64,000 nucleotides of DNA, taken from NCBI RefSeq assembly GCF_000210295.1, contig NC_026737.1, positions 868,001 through 932,000 on the forward strand. The letters run 5' to 3'. Under the pieces are notes generated by a model, which was given only the letters and a program-made list of their open reading frames with translations, made no database searches and was not told where the DNA came from. The DNA comes from Trypanosoma brucei gambiense DAL972 (lineage: Eukaryota; Euglenozoa; Kinetoplastea; Trypanosomatida; Trypanosomatidae). The position numbers were made by a program, and so were the translations under genes. The first letter of the stretch is position 1, and each line of letters begins with the position of its first letter. Below are positions 1-9,209 of this stretch, in pieces.

Positions 1-1550
1 TGGGTCAGGAGTAACTCACGACATGGTCGAAGGTATTCCTCTTCAAAGCGAGGAACCTGACATTTCGACAAGGCAAGAAGAGAAGTTTGCAGCAAATATT
101 CATTGCCACGGCGGTCCTCCACGCGGGTGGCGTCGGACAGCGCGTCCTTAGCCTGCACAAAAGCGCCGAGAGCCACATCTGCCGCCCTCATCTCTCCTGC
201 TGCAATAAGTACAATGCTCCATACGCTAATGCTTAGCTTCTCCGCACAGCGTAGCATTGCTCGTGCGGTGAAAACAATCTTTCTGTTATCCTTTGCCGCA
301 TGCAATACAGTGAGAAGTTGAAAGAAGAGGTAGTCGGAAACGCCCTCCATTATTTTCTCACATTCACCAACTGCACGGAAATCTTGCCCATCTGCGGCTG
401 TTCCGGATCGCATCGCACGCGAGCGATGCCCCAAAAGAACATCACAGCCCACACTCTCCACACCAAGGCGGGACCCAACTTCATCAAAGTAATGTAACGC
501 CTCGTGGACGTGCTGCCCCGCCCTGCAGGTTGCAATAAGGGTAGCGTAGAACCATTGTTCTTCGGATATTACCCCATGATCAACGCGGGTAGCGCCATTT
601 GCACTTCCGCCGTAGGAGACCTCACCACTACCAGTGTCACTGGTGGTGATACTCAAATTGGAGCCGCCTTCTTCCGTCAAGTTCGTGGTGCCACATCCTC
701 TACGAAGGAAGCCGCGTCGAAGGCAGAAGCGAAAGAAAAGCATTTCCCCCTCGTCTCCGCATGATGCATACTGCACAAACCGCCTAACTGTGTATATGGC
801 ATCTTGCACACTGAGCTCCCGGGAGGCCTCGGGGTATAGAACTGCAATGTACTCCTTAAATATGTACGCGGCACCTTGAAGGGCTTGTTTAGCATCAACA
901 GAGCGCGCTTTTTCAAGATGTGCGACAATGCAAACACAGCGCCAGAAGGTGCGGGCCAACGAAAATGAACTCATCACCTCCCACCCAAGCGAGGGTTCGT
1001 GCTGGAGGTGCTTCATGCAGTGGGCTCCCAAACGGACCAAATCACTTGTACTTCCGAGGCTGTAGGCACTGTCCACGACGGAATCGGAGACGGCGAAGCT
1101 ACCCGCCACGCTATTAGCCTCAGCCATAGAGGAAGAGCACACGAGGTTCGCACGACCATAGTAAATTGCAAGACAGAGTTCGTGCAGACCCGCCACGTGT
1201 GCCAACTGCCCATACTCACGCACACACTTGTAGCTCACCTCCGCCAACCGTCGGCTAAGAAGTTCAGAAACGTGCGCGTGGACTGCCGCGGTCTGACTTG
1301 GGTCAAAATTGGTTCGACTGAAACGATGTAGACGGCGACTGAACTCCTCTGTTGAGAGGAAGGTTAATTCTTTTGCCATGTGTCTGTACGCCTCCGTGCT
1401 TGTGTCGACATGAACCATTGTTTTTGCGCCCACACGCGCTGCTAACGGGGTGACTCCAACGCCGCTAACACTCCTGATGGTATTTTTCCCGCTTCCATAC
1501 TTGAAAACTGGCAGCACACTCGCGACGTGTGTAAAGAACCGACTCCTCAT
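1..1550 (-). CDS. PPR-like mitochondrial protein, partial (3' end outside window)
   Basis: An open frame runs on the minus strand from an ATG at 1550 to the left edge without a stop, about 516 codons. A TGA lies two codons upstream of AGG CTG CAG GTA TAC ACC, so the ATG at 1550 is the first possible start. The N-terminus (MRSRFFTHVASVLPVFKYG) is rich in Arg and lacks acidic residues, which suits a mitochondrial targeting peptide. The rest is predicted alpha-helical. One stretch around residues 320-350 (EEQWFYATLIATCRAG then HVHEALHYFDEV) has the look of a pentatricopeptide repeat, with a helix pair of the YxxLIxxxxxAG...EALxxFDEM type. PPR proteins bind RNA in trypanosome mitochondria. The PPR assignment rests on this one clear motif, so it is tentative. 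No other domain is recognised. It is the last gene of the visible leftward array. Confidence 0.7.
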   Translation of the reverse strand, partial: MRSRFFTHVASVLPVFKYGSGKNTIRSVSGVGVTPLAARVGAKTMVHVDTSTEAYRHMAKELTFLSTEEFSRRLHRFSRTNFDPSQTAAVHAHVSELLSRRLAEVSYKCVREYGQLAHVAGLHELCLAIYYGRANLVCSSSMAEANSVAGSFAVSDSVVDSAYSLGSTSDLVRLGAHCMKHLQHEPSLGWEVMSSFSLARTFWRCVCIVAHLEKARSVDAKQALQGAAYIFKEYIAVLYPEASRELSVQDAIYTVRRFVQYASCGDEGEMLFFRFCLRRGFLRRGCGTTNLTEEGGSNLSITTSDTGSGEVSYGGSANGATRVDHGVISEEQWFYATLIATCRAGQHVHEALHYFDEVGSRLGVESVGCDVLLGHRSRAMRSGTAADGQDFRAVGECEKIMEGVSDYLFFQLLTVLHAAKDNRKIVFTARAMLRCAEKLSISVWSIVLIAAGEMRAADVALGAFVQAKDALSDATRVEDRRGNEYLLQTSLLALSKCQVPRFEEEYLRPCRELLLT

Positions 1551-2087
1551 GGTGTATACCTGCAGCCTTCAGAATGGGAGTTTGTGCGTGTTTAACTCAA
1601 CTCACAGACGCCAAACAAACACTTTCTCTATAGGCATGCTCTGCTCTCATAGTGTGCGATTTAGAGGCCGCCGCGTGAAGAGGAAGTGAAAGGGTGGTAG
1701 GAACAAAAACGGAAGGCTGTGAAAGCGTTGGAAAGGGGGGAAAAGACTTACAGATACTAGTCAACACTCATGGAAAAAGAGATAGAGAGGGACATAAGAA
1801 AAGCACACAATCGATCAAAACAAACGTGTGCCGCCAGAGAGAATCAACGCCCACCCTGAAAGCTCACATGCTGCGGGTGGGCAACTCAGCATCACATAAA
1901 AGAAAAGGGAACCGGAGGATGCAACGGAACTAAACAATATGTCCCTGGCTCAAAGCCTAGTATGCCAGGCATTTGCACCCCCTGCACCACTGTTCCTGCC
2001 TTCGACTTCAGCGCTGTCACGCCTACATCTCGACAGCACCGCGCATACTTCCCTTCCTCTCTTCCCGCACCGCTGCCGCGTGAGAGT
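1551..2087. other. Intergenic region between zinc-finger gene and PPR-like gene
   Basis: I see no gene here. On the minus strand it would hold the 3' UTR of the zinc-finger gene and the 5' UTR of the PPR-like gene. A pyrimidine-rich stretch on the minus strand near 1660-1690 is a candidate trans-splicing signal. Confidence 0.6.
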
Positions 2088-3332
2088 TCACTTCTGGAGC
2101 CCCTTTAGCGCTGCTGATATGTCGGCAAAGTGTAGCTTGATCCTCGGCTTCACGTTGTCCCCTCCCTTTTCCTCCGCAACGGCAACCGGGGTAGCAGGGG
2201 CGTGCCTATTAATCAACTCTAGAATGGGTCCGTTATTCCATAGCTGCCATTCTGCTGAATTTGCACTGTTCTTCTTCTTTCCCACCCACTTCCCCCAAGC
2301 ACTTTCTGGGTCCTCAAGATCACCCTCACATCGCTGCAAGGGCATGGGCGCCTCCGCGTCGGGAAGAGCAAACACGCGCTGATGCAACAAGTTGCATGTT
2401 GCCTCGTCGCCATTGCAAAGACCCATTAGAAAGCATATGCAAAGGTCGTACGGTGCGCCGCGGAAAAGACAGGTTTCGCCGTGTAGGCAACTACCCCACA
2501 CACGGTGGCATGGGTGCTTGCTACTTTCCAGTGATTGCTGCTGTTGTGACGCAGCTGTCATCCCCCTAGCTAGCAGTGCTCCACCAACGTTGCCTGCATT
2601 CGAAACGGTGTTCATCGCCGTCGCTGGAAGCTGCTGAATGTGAGTTGGGCGGCTTCCCCCTGGAATAGTCGGCACCGCCACACGGTCGGCCGAAGGCGCC
2701 ACAGCTTCAGCAGGCCGACTCGCGATGTCCTCCGACATCTCCATAACCCTCGAAGGTGTGTAATTTAACCAGGAAAGGAGGGAGGGAAACGGAACAACAC
2801 GACTCGGGCGGTACGTGCGTGGCCTAATGATACGCGTGAAACATCGTGTGCAAAGCATCAATTGGTGCACAGCATCGATAGCAAGTGAATCAGATATGAT
2901 GTTATCGCGACGGCACTTGTTGCAGTAGAAGGAAACTTGCTCTGAAAGTTGCCAGAGTTTCGTATTCGGGGCGGCGCTTGTGTTTGCATCGAGTGGGGTC
3001 TTCTTATTGCGTGCGCTAAATGTCCTGAAATTGTTAAATGTTAAACGCCTGGGGCCACCACGGTCACTGCCTGCCACCTGCGACACCACAGCACCAGAAC
3101 CGCCTGAGGCAGGAGCAATAGCAACAATGGCACCCGCAGAGGTGTCGGAAGGACGAGGTTGATGGTAATTAGCACGCCCGTGTTTATTGTACGGCTCCCC
3201 CCTGTTGTAGACACCACGTGACTGCATGACGCACCTTTTTTTTTCCTCAACCGGCTCGTATGGATCGCTGGGAGGCCACGAACCTTTCTCCAACTTTGCC
3301 CCACACACCCACACACACACACACGCACGCAC
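2088..3332 (-). CDS. CCCH/CxxC zinc-finger protein
   Basis: This 414-codon frame encodes a probable RNA-binding zinc-finger protein. Residues ~135-170 hold a CxxC...CxxC module (CNKC and, 30 residues on, CTRC), a zinc-ribbon-like pair. Residues ~290-335 are rich in Cys and His, ending in C-x5-C-x6-C-x3-H (from CFLMGLCNG to CNLLHQ), close to the CCCH fingers common in trypanosome mRNA regulators. A poly-Gln run (SQQQQSLES) and low-complexity Ala/Ser/Pro segments lie between. The first 35 residues are partly encoded by a CA/TG repeat (MRACVCVWVCG), which is suspicious. The next in-frame ATG, at 3227 (MQSRGVYNRGEP), is a more likely start and would give 379 residues. Function beyond nucleic-acid binding is not inferable. 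Confidence 0.75.
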   Translation of the reverse strand: MRACVCVWVCGAKLEKGSWPPSDPYEPVEEKKRCVMQSRGVYNRGEPYNKHGRANYHQPRPSDTSAGAIVAIAPASGGSGAVVSQVAGSDRGGPRRLTFNNFRTFSARNKKTPLDANTSAAPNTKLWQLSEQVSFYCNKCRRDNIISDSLAIDAVHQLMLCTRCFTRIIRPRTYRPSRVVPFPSLLSWLNYTPSRVMEMSEDIASRPAEAVAPSADRVAVPTIPGGSRPTHIQQLPATAMNTVSNAGNVGGALLARGMTAASQQQQSLESSKHPCHRVWGSCLHGETCLFRGAPYDLCICFLMGLCNGDEATCNLLHQRVFALPDAEAPMPLQRCEGDLEDPESAWGKWVGKKKNSANSAEWQLWNNGPILELINRHAPATPVAVAEEKGGDNVKPRIKLHFADISAALKGLQK

Positions 3333-3335
3333 GCA
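3303..3335. repeat. CA/TG microsatellite
   Basis: An imperfect (CA)n/(CGCA)n run just upstream of the zinc-finger gene. It encodes the Cys/Val-rich start of the longest frame, an argument against using that start. Confidence 0.8.
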
Positions 3336-3755
3336 GCTTTGCTTTCTTTGCTAACTATCCCCCTTCTCCAATTTTATTTTCCTTAATGTCTAATGCTCAA
3401 AACCACCTCCACACAAATGCTGCGCGTCGAAAAATGCGGGGTTAACTTAAGTTCCCCTTAACTCAGGTGGGTAAAGAGGCGAAGACACAACCGGATGGGG
3501 TGGGGAAAACAAAAAAGGAGAACTGTTGATGGCGTCGCGGAAATGGCGAGCGGGGGCAACGCAGAAGGCAGCGAAAGCCACAGAAGAGAAGGGGGAGGGC
3601 GGCACCATAAAGGCCCACCATATCCATATCCCCGTGCACAAAAAAAGGATGAATATATGCAAAAAGAAATAAAAACAAAAGGTGATCAGTCGAGCCCCTG
3701 AGGTACTGCAAACCCTCTCACAGCAGAAGCAGCGGCAGCCGCATCTTCACTCCCA
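3333..3755. other. Intergenic region between L13a and zinc-finger genes
   Basis: No gene seen. Minus-strand purine/pyrimidine tracts and the simple repeat just downstream fit UTR and processing signals. Confidence 0.6.
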
Positions 3756-4424
3756 TCACGCAAGACCAAACTTCTTGAGAACCTCCACATTCTTCTGCGG
3801 CATCTTCTTGAGGGCCTCCTTGCGGGCATTCTTCCAAGCGACGCGAACCTTTTCCATCTTCTTGTGGTGACGCCCGGACTTTTCAATACGGGCTGCCTCA
3901 AGTTTCTCCACAACGTCGCTGTACTTCCATCCAACGTGTTTGCACATGTTACCCAACACCGTGAAGCGGCGCTCGTTACGGTAGCAATTGTGACGCTGCG
4001 CCTTGGGAATCACCACACGACCGCCGGTACGCACGACGTTGACGGGTACGCCCTCGTAAGCAACGAGCTGGCGGAGCGCGCGCTGGCCTCGCTTTGTGTA
4101 ACGCGGCAACATGGAGCGAACTGTCCGGATAAACACATCAGAGGGGCTACGGTGGTGAAAGGGTCCAAGTTTCGGGTTTGACAGCTTCCGCTTGCGAAGG
4201 AACTGCAGGTACTTGATCTTGTTGCGAATCTCCGACCCAGCGATAGTCAGCTTCTCACAGCGAACCACAGTAATCTTCTTTCCGAGCAGCAGCTGTTTGG
4301 CGACGATCGCGGCCGCACGACCCAACACATGGTCCTTCAGGTCAATAACAATAATGTCTGGACGGTGCTTCTTAAAGCCCTTGCGGCTGCTGCGATTCAG
4401 GGACCTACGGCTGGGAAGAACCAT
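3756..4424 (-). CDS. RPL13A: Ribosomal protein L13a (uL13)
   Basis: A 222-residue large-subunit cytosolic ribosomal protein. The N-terminal half carries the uL13 fold: IIVIDLKDHVLGRAAAIVAK followed by LLLGKKITVVRCE, then the conserved FHHRSPSDVFIRTVRSMLP and TKRGQRAL blocks. The basic C-terminal helices (GRHHKKMEKVRVAWKNAR) are the eukaryotic L13a extension. The frame stays open to an ATG at 4784, but the uL13 homology begins with MVLPSRRSLNRSSRKG at 4424. On the minus strand a pyrimidine tract ending in CCTAG lies about 50 nt before that ATG, so 4424 is chosen and the upstream residues are taken as untranslated. The length is a little over that of the human protein (203). Trypanosome ribosomal-protein genes are expressed constitutively. 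Confidence 0.95.
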   Translation of the reverse strand: MVLPSRRSLNRSSRKGFKKHRPDIIVIDLKDHVLGRAAAIVAKQLLLGKKITVVRCEKLTIAGSEIRNKIKYLQFLRKRKLSNPKLGPFHHRSPSDVFIRTVRSMLPRYTKRGQRALRQLVAYEGVPVNVVRTGGRVVIPKAQRHNCYRNERRFTVLGNMCKHVGWKYSDVVEKLEAARIEKSGRHHKKMEKVRVAWKNARKEALKKMPQKNVEVLKKFGLA

Positions 4425-4500
4425 CGTCCAGGCGTTTGACGGTGCTTTCCCTCCGTTGACTACCAAGAGGTTGCTAGGCAAAACGGAGGGTAAATGCCGA
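4425..4500 (-). promoter_or_regulatory. Probable trans-splice acceptor region of L13a
   Basis: On the minus strand, a T/C-rich stretch (complement of about 4478-4510) ends in CCTAG with the AG at 4475-4474. That leaves a 5' UTR of about 49 nt before the ATG at 4424. It fits the trypanosome pattern of a polypyrimidine tract followed by the first AG. A second AG at about 4461-4460 is an alternative. Confidence 0.55.
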
Positions 4501-5578
4501 GAAAACGTTGGGATTTTTTTAAAAAAAATCAAGCGAAGAGAACGTTGAAAGAATGTCAATATTTGTGAATGAGCCGGGGTACGGCCACTCAGCAGCGCAA
4601 AGTGGTACTGCGGGAGGACCAAAAGCCGGGTAGCTAACCAAACCGCGCCCTTTGAACCAAGTGTAAGAAGTCCCCGAAAATGAAGGGGGAGTCTTACTGA
4701 GAGGAGCTTGTGACTGAGTGCAAAAAGGAACAGAATTTGCAAACCCTTCATATTGCCGAGAGGAGCACGCACACATACACGCATTTAAGTATATAAGAGC
4801 AGACGACGCATAAACCGGCACAGCACAACCGTCTGCAAATCCGTGCAAAATGTGGCTGCGGTGAACACTATACGAGCAAGTTCACTCAACGTTACACACA
4901 TAGTCAGGTGAAAGACCACTGAGGATGCTTGTAAGTGCGCACGTGCACGAATACATATACATTTCTGTCCGTGTATTTCTTCGTTTGTTTTTGGACAAAG
5001 ATGAACAGAGACTAAAAGCAAACAATGCGCCGGTCCAGCAGTACAATCCACACACCGAATTGGGTATCCCATCCGTAAATGAAGAACACACCGTCCTCCC
5101 TCAAAGTGATGGTCCCACGCTCAAAAATTCGCAATCGCCGATTCTGCTCCTTCCCCTCCCACTTTAGAACAAAATCAGAAAACACGCAAGTTTGAATTTT
5201 CGCAAAAACAAAGTGTTCCCTTCCTTTCGCTCACTATTTCACCTTTCGTTAATATTTATTCACTTCGTCACGCTTAATTCACCACAGGACACGCAAGCGT
5301 TACACTCCTGACCTATCGCTGCCCTTCCCGTTGCCCCCCCCCTCTCATCAGACCAGCACCCAAAAACGTACACATAGGCACTCCCTCAGCCACCTCTGCG
5401 ACTACGGCAAGAGTACCTTCCCCACAGTCATATTCTTCATTCAACACAGCACCAAACAAAACAACAGCTTCCCCCACATTTCCTCGAGCAATTCAGTACC
5501 CTTACCCCTCCTTTACTTCCATTAAACATAAACAACTAACACATAGTAATCTATTTGCTCCTACCCGTCACATCGCAC
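4501..5578. other. Intergenic region between PP1-like gene and L13a
   Basis: About 1.1 kb with no convincing gene. Short frames here are low-complexity and lack recognisable motifs. It probably holds the 3' UTR of the PP1-like gene. Confidence 0.6.
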
Positions 5579-6559
5579 TTAATCGTATTGTGGTCTAAAT
5601 ATCTCAAAGCGGCACTTACAGTTTTCGTCCATAATCATCATAGCACCGCTGTTAGTAAACTCACCGCAGTAATTCGAGGCGCTGAAAATGGTTACAAGCT
5701 GCCGTCCCGCAAAAAATTGGTAGCCTTTATCAACAACCTGGTGAGCGCGGAGAACAACGTCAATATCAAGCCTTTCACATGTTTCCTTAACGATGTCTTC
5801 CCCAAACGTGTAGCTGACACCGCGCTCACTCTCCATCCAACCACTTCCCGTCTCCTCGGGATCAGCCCAGAGCAGATCACACGCAAGTCCGGTGTCAGGA
5901 ACGATAAGTGGGCGCTCGATCCTCTCAATCTGTCGTAAGTTGCGTAGGTCCGGGCTCAGACCGCCGTGCATGCAGAGTGCAATGTCATCAATGAGCGCAG
6001 CAATCGGCAAACAATTGAACACATCAGTGAACTCCTTGAATAGTTTCACTGAAAAACGCCGCTTCACCTCATCAAAGAAACCGTATATCCTGCAGATGCT
6101 GTCGGATTCATGATTGCCACGAAGAACACACATGCCGTCAGGGTACAGGATCTTCAATCCCAGAAGCACAACAATCACCTCCGTCCCATGTTTCCCACGA
6201 TCTACGTAATCGCCTAAAAACAGGTAGTTCGTTGCGGGAGGCATCCCACCGGCACGGAATATCTCTACAAGATCACCAATTTGGCCATGAATGTCTCCAC
6301 AGACGTTGATCGGAGCCTGCAGTCGAACCAGCATGGGTTGGGCCATGAGGATGGGCCGAACAAGTCGGAGAATGGTGCTTATTATTTGGCCATCCAGCAA
6401 CTCCTGGGCTGATTGCCAATCTTTCAGGATTGATTCCACTAGACGCTGAATGGTTTCTCTGTCACGATTAGAAGGGTCTGGCCGAGCTCCGTGGGAACAC
6501 CGCCCAGATTGTGCCTCAGACGAATTGGTACGTCCCCGTTTCCGCACAATAGTCGACAT
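5579..6559 (-). CDS. Serine/threonine protein phosphatase, divergent PP1 type
   Basis: A 326-residue metallophosphatase that removes phosphate from Ser/Thr. All PPP-family signature blocks are present in order: GDIHGQ (~residue 90), GDYVDRG (~118), RGNHES (~150), HGGLSPD (~200), a late histidine in RAHQ (~270) and SASNYCGEF (~295). These supply the two metal sites and the phosphate-clamping residues. It is clearly PP1-like but less typical than the two genes at 11,685-14,489: [14 protein letters not shown] replaces the usual [14 protein letters not shown], and SASNYCGE replaces SAPNYCGE. It also has a longer, charged N-terminus ([19 protein letters not shown]). A 635-bp piece of this gene (5745-6379) is repeated at 8575-9209. 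Substrates and regulatory partners cannot be read from the sequence. Confidence 0.93.
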   Translation of the reverse strand: MSTIVRKRGRTNSSEAQSGRCSHGARPDPSNRDRETIQRLVESILKDWQSAQELLDGQIISTILRLVRPILMAQPMLVRLQAPINVCGDIHGQIGDLVEIFRAGGMPPATNYLFLGDYVDRGKHGTEVIVVLLGLKILYPDGMCVLRGNHESDSICRIYGFFDEVKRRFSVKLFKEFTDVFNCLPIAALIDDIALCMHGGLSPDLRNLRQIERIERPLIVPDTGLACDLLWADPEETGSGWMESERGVSYTFGEDIVKETCERLDIDVVLRAHQVVDKGYQFFAGRQLVTIFSASNYCGEFTNSGAMMIMDENCKCRFEIFRPQYD

Positions 6560-7111
6560 CCACAGCTCACACCAAAGTCTCTCCTCGAACAGTTAGAGTC
6601 CAAGTCTAATGTTAAAAAATTTTCACCCAGGGCTGGAAAAAACAGCAAGTCCCACAATAGACGGCACAAGAAAACCTTGTTGAATGTACCTCACACCTTT
6701 GCCGAACAGAATGGTCAGTGGGAGAAAAGGCTAGCTGAGTACCTGCTGTTGTGGTCCTTTTTGACGCGGCCTCACCTCACCCTCTGAATGGAGCGCCGTG
6801 TCACCCTAGTATACCTGACTAACATGCACGCAAGTTTAATAAATAATTCGACAGAGGGAAAGGAGCGGAATATTCCAAACAGCATAACAGTACATGGGGC
6901 AGCACCACGAGGTGGTGTCGAACCTCCACCACCACCCATCCACGACATACACACACATGCACACAGATGCAAACAACTTATCGGATTAGCAGCATTATAT
7001 AATATGGAGAATAAAACCGAAAAAAAAAAAAATACCATTTCTCCTATTTTCCTCGTATCCCTTAGACCATTTAACTCTTCATCCTATCCCCCTTGCCTCT
7101 GGAATGGGCGA
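6560..7111. other. Intergenic region between EF-1beta and PP1-like gene
   Basis: About 550 bp without a gene. It holds a CA-rich stretch (about 6948-6970) and an A-run (7020-7031), consistent with EF-1beta 3' UTR and PP1-like 5' UTR. Confidence 0.6.
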
Positions 7112-7792
7112 CTAGATTTTATTCCAGGCCACAATGTCCATTGACTGTACGGCATCTCCGAAAGACATGATCATCTCCTCCAGGTCATCTCCAGACACCT
7201 TATCGTCCTCAATGACAACCAACTGTTGCAGCTTCTTAACTCCGAACGCAATGGGTACCAGTTTGTGGTCACCCCACAGTAGACCGTCTCTCTTAATTGC
7301 ATGGAGTTCCGTGGCAAGCTTTTGCAAATCCACTGTATCATCCCACGGCTTGATGTCAAACAGGATTGATGACTTTGCAATGATAACCTTCTTGGTGCTC
7401 TTGGCTGCGGCATCCTTCTTCTTCTTCGCCTCCAGGGCTGCAAGCTCCTCCTCCGTGGTCTCACCGAAGAGATCGATGTCATCGTCGTCGGCCTCAGCAG
7501 CCTTCTTTGCTGGGGTGGCAGCGGGAGCAGCAGCGGGGGCAGCAGCGGGGGCAGCGACAGGAGCGGCAACAGGGGGCGTGATCTTCACGGGGGCACCCCA
7601 GGCAGTGCGCTCGGCCTCGGTAAAAGAGGCGATATTCTTCACCCAGCGGAATACATTCGTATTGTCTCCACCGAGCAGATCGTTGAATGCCTTTACATCC
7701 TCCTCGGAGGGCTTCACGCCACCCAAAAATAGTTTCCCCTTAAGCTTCTCCTCCAGCTTCCCGCTCTTCACATTGACGTCCTTGATCGACAT
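7112..7792 (-). CDS. EF1B: Translation elongation factor 1-beta
   Basis: A 226-residue guanine-nucleotide exchange subunit that reloads EF-1alpha with GTP during translation. The N-terminal part (MSIKDVNVKSGKLEEKL) is a short helical domain. The centre is a Pro/Ala-rich hinge (repeats of AAPAAAPAA, ~residues 75-100) followed by the acidic DDDDIDLFG motif that marks EF-1beta/delta. The C-terminal ~90 residues are the catalytic GEF domain: SSILFDIKPWDDTVDL, GLLWGDHKLVPIAFGVKKLQ, and the terminal QSMDIVAWNKI. The frame continues upstream to 8119. However, the ATG at 7792 starts the conserved protein and gives a size almost equal to the human factor (225). A minus-strand T-rich tract lies just upstream, so 7792 is preferred. 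Confidence 0.95.
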   Translation of the reverse strand: MSIKDVNVKSGKLEEKLKGKLFLGGVKPSEEDVKAFNDLLGGDNTNVFRWVKNIASFTEAERTAWGAPVKITPPVAAPVAAPAAAPAAAPAATPAKKAAEADDDDIDLFGETTEEELAALEAKKKKDAAAKSTKKVIIAKSSILFDIKPWDDTVDLQKLATELHAIKRDGLLWGDHKLVPIAFGVKKLQQLVVIEDDKVSGDDLEEMIMSFGDAVQSMDIVAWNKI

Positions 7793-7970
7793 GTCCTTCC
7801 CGCTTCGATTACACACAAATGAGCACTTGTTGTGGCATTTCACAATGGAAAAAAAAGCAAAGGGTATGAAAACGGGAGAATACATATGATCGCACATCCG
7901 AAAGGCAGAAAGGGGAAAAAAGAAGGAAAGGGAAAGGACCTGAACTCCGGGCAGTACCCGTACGTGCGCA

Positions 7971-8282
7971 CTAGACATTGGAAGGTGCATCGACAGGGAA
8001 GGCATCCAACGTACGAAGGACAAGCTTTGTTTGCTCCAATAGCGCCGCAACAGCTGCACGCAACGCCCGCTCCTGCGTGGCACATACCCTAGCAAACACC
8101 GTCGATCGCGCACTATCATCAGCCCATAGCTGAACCTCTCTCGATGTGCCAGGGACAGGTGGTTCTACGCGCAATACCTGCAACATGATGGATGCCACCT
8201 CAGGGTTCGGAAGGGGGAGCCGCAGCACACACTGCAGCAAATCGTGGTCCCCAGCCTCTGCATCGGGACCCATACGCCTCAT
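7971..8282 (-). CDS. Pcc1/LAGE3-like protein, candidate KEOPS subunit
   Basis: A 103-residue protein starting MRRMGPDAEAG. After the frame's upstream TAA the only ATGs are at 8282 and 8273, and I chose the first. The body has the pattern of Pcc1/LAGE3: an N-terminal strand (CVLRLPLPNPEVASIMLQVL then RVEPP), where the family has F-x-P-F-x-x-x-x-x-A...VLRVDPEP. A central strand (STVFARVCA) follows, and then a C-terminal helix (ERALRAAVAALLEQTKLVLR then TLDAF) that matches the family's LRxxVNxFLDxLxLVxRTMxxF. Pcc1 is the small dimerising subunit of the KEOPS complex, which with Kae1 makes N6-threonylcarbamoyladenosine on tRNAs. The gene lies 178 bp upstream of EF-1beta in the same leftward array. 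The assignment is by eye from family knowledge. It is short enough to be missed by gene callers. Confidence 0.68.
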   Translation of the reverse strand: MRRMGPDAEAGDHDLLQCVLRLPLPNPEVASIMLQVLRVEPPVPGTSREVQLWADDSARSTVFARVCATQERALRAAVAALLEQTKLVLRTLDAFPVDAPSNV

Positions 8283-8574
8283 CAGCTTGCGAGTCACACT
8301 GATGACAAACAGGTAACCAACTACACCTTACGTCACCTCCAGCCCAAAGACACAACAGAGAAGGGAGAAGGTTGGCTGCAGGGAACCACTCATGGCGACT
8401 TTCGAGGGGAGTGATACGGTGGGTAACAGGAAGAGGCTCACACCAAAAAGTGGGGCAAAAGGCACCAAAAACATGGGGGCAACCGCAGTTCCCCCCTTCG
8501 TATAAACCGCAACCTGGGGCAACCAAGGAAAAGACCCTGCAGATCCTCAGCAAGAGCCAAAATACTGAAAGCGG
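8283..8574. other. Spacer between Pcc1-like gene and duplicated PP1 fragment
   Basis: No gene supported. The minus-strand sequence CATCAG at about 8298-8303, just before the Pcc1-like ATG, is a possible splice acceptor, but the pyrimidine tract is weak. Confidence 0.4.
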
Positions 8575-9209
8575 GCGCGGAGAACAACGTCAATATCAAG
8601 CCTTTCACATGTTTCCTTAACGATGTCTTCCCCAAACGTGTAGCTGACACCGCGCTCACTCTCCATCCAACCACTTCCCGTCTCCTCGGGATCAGCCCAG
8701 AGCAGATCACACGCAAGTCCGGTGTCAGGAACGATAAGTGGGCGCTCGATCCTCTCAATCTGTCGTAAGTTGCGTAGGTCCGGGCTCAGACCGCCGTGCA
8801 TGCAGAGTGCAATGTCATCAATGAGCGCAGCAATCGGCAAACAATTGAACACATCAGTGAACTCCTTGAATAGTTTCACTGAAAAACGCCGCTTCACCTC
8901 ATCAAAGAAACCGTATATCCTGCAGATGCTGTCGGATTCATGATTGCCACGAAGAACACACATGCCGTCAGGGTACAGGATCTTCAATCCCAGAAGCACA
9001 ACAATCACCTCCGTCCCATGTTTCCCACGATCTACGTAATCGCCTAAAAACAGGTAGTTCGTTGCGGGAGGCATCCCACCGGCACGGAATATCTCTACAA
9101 GATCACCAATTTGGCCATGAATGTCTCCACAGACGTTGATCGGAGCCTGCAGTCGAACCAGCATGGGTTGGGCCATGAGGATGGGCCGAACAAGTCGGAG
9201 AACGGTGCT
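8575..9209 (-). pseudogene. Truncated PP1 copy (segmental duplicate of 5745-6379)
   Basis: This 635-bp segment repeats positions 5745-6379 almost perfectly at a constant offset of 2,830. The only internal difference I see is T to C at 9203. It encodes the middle of the PP1-like protein (GDIHGQ, GDYVDRG, GNHES and HGGLSPD all intact). It lacks the first ~60 residues and the last ~50, including the RAHQ histidine and the SASNYCGEF block. The minus-strand frame ends in unrelated residues ([10 protein letters not shown], stop at 8547). The first in-frame ATG is at 9176 ([10 protein letters not shown]), because a TAG lies upstream of the junction. Without the late histidine and C-terminal strand it should not fold as an active phosphatase. 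I call it a pseudogene, though a transcript could exist. Confidence 0.9.

Noticed and set aside
4425..4784. N-terminal extension of L13a
   Set aside because: The residues upstream of 4,424 have no uL13 similarity, and a splice acceptor lies inside the region.
7793..8119. N-terminal extension of EF-1beta
   Set aside because: It has no similarity to EF-1beta and overlaps the Pcc1-like gene in another frame.
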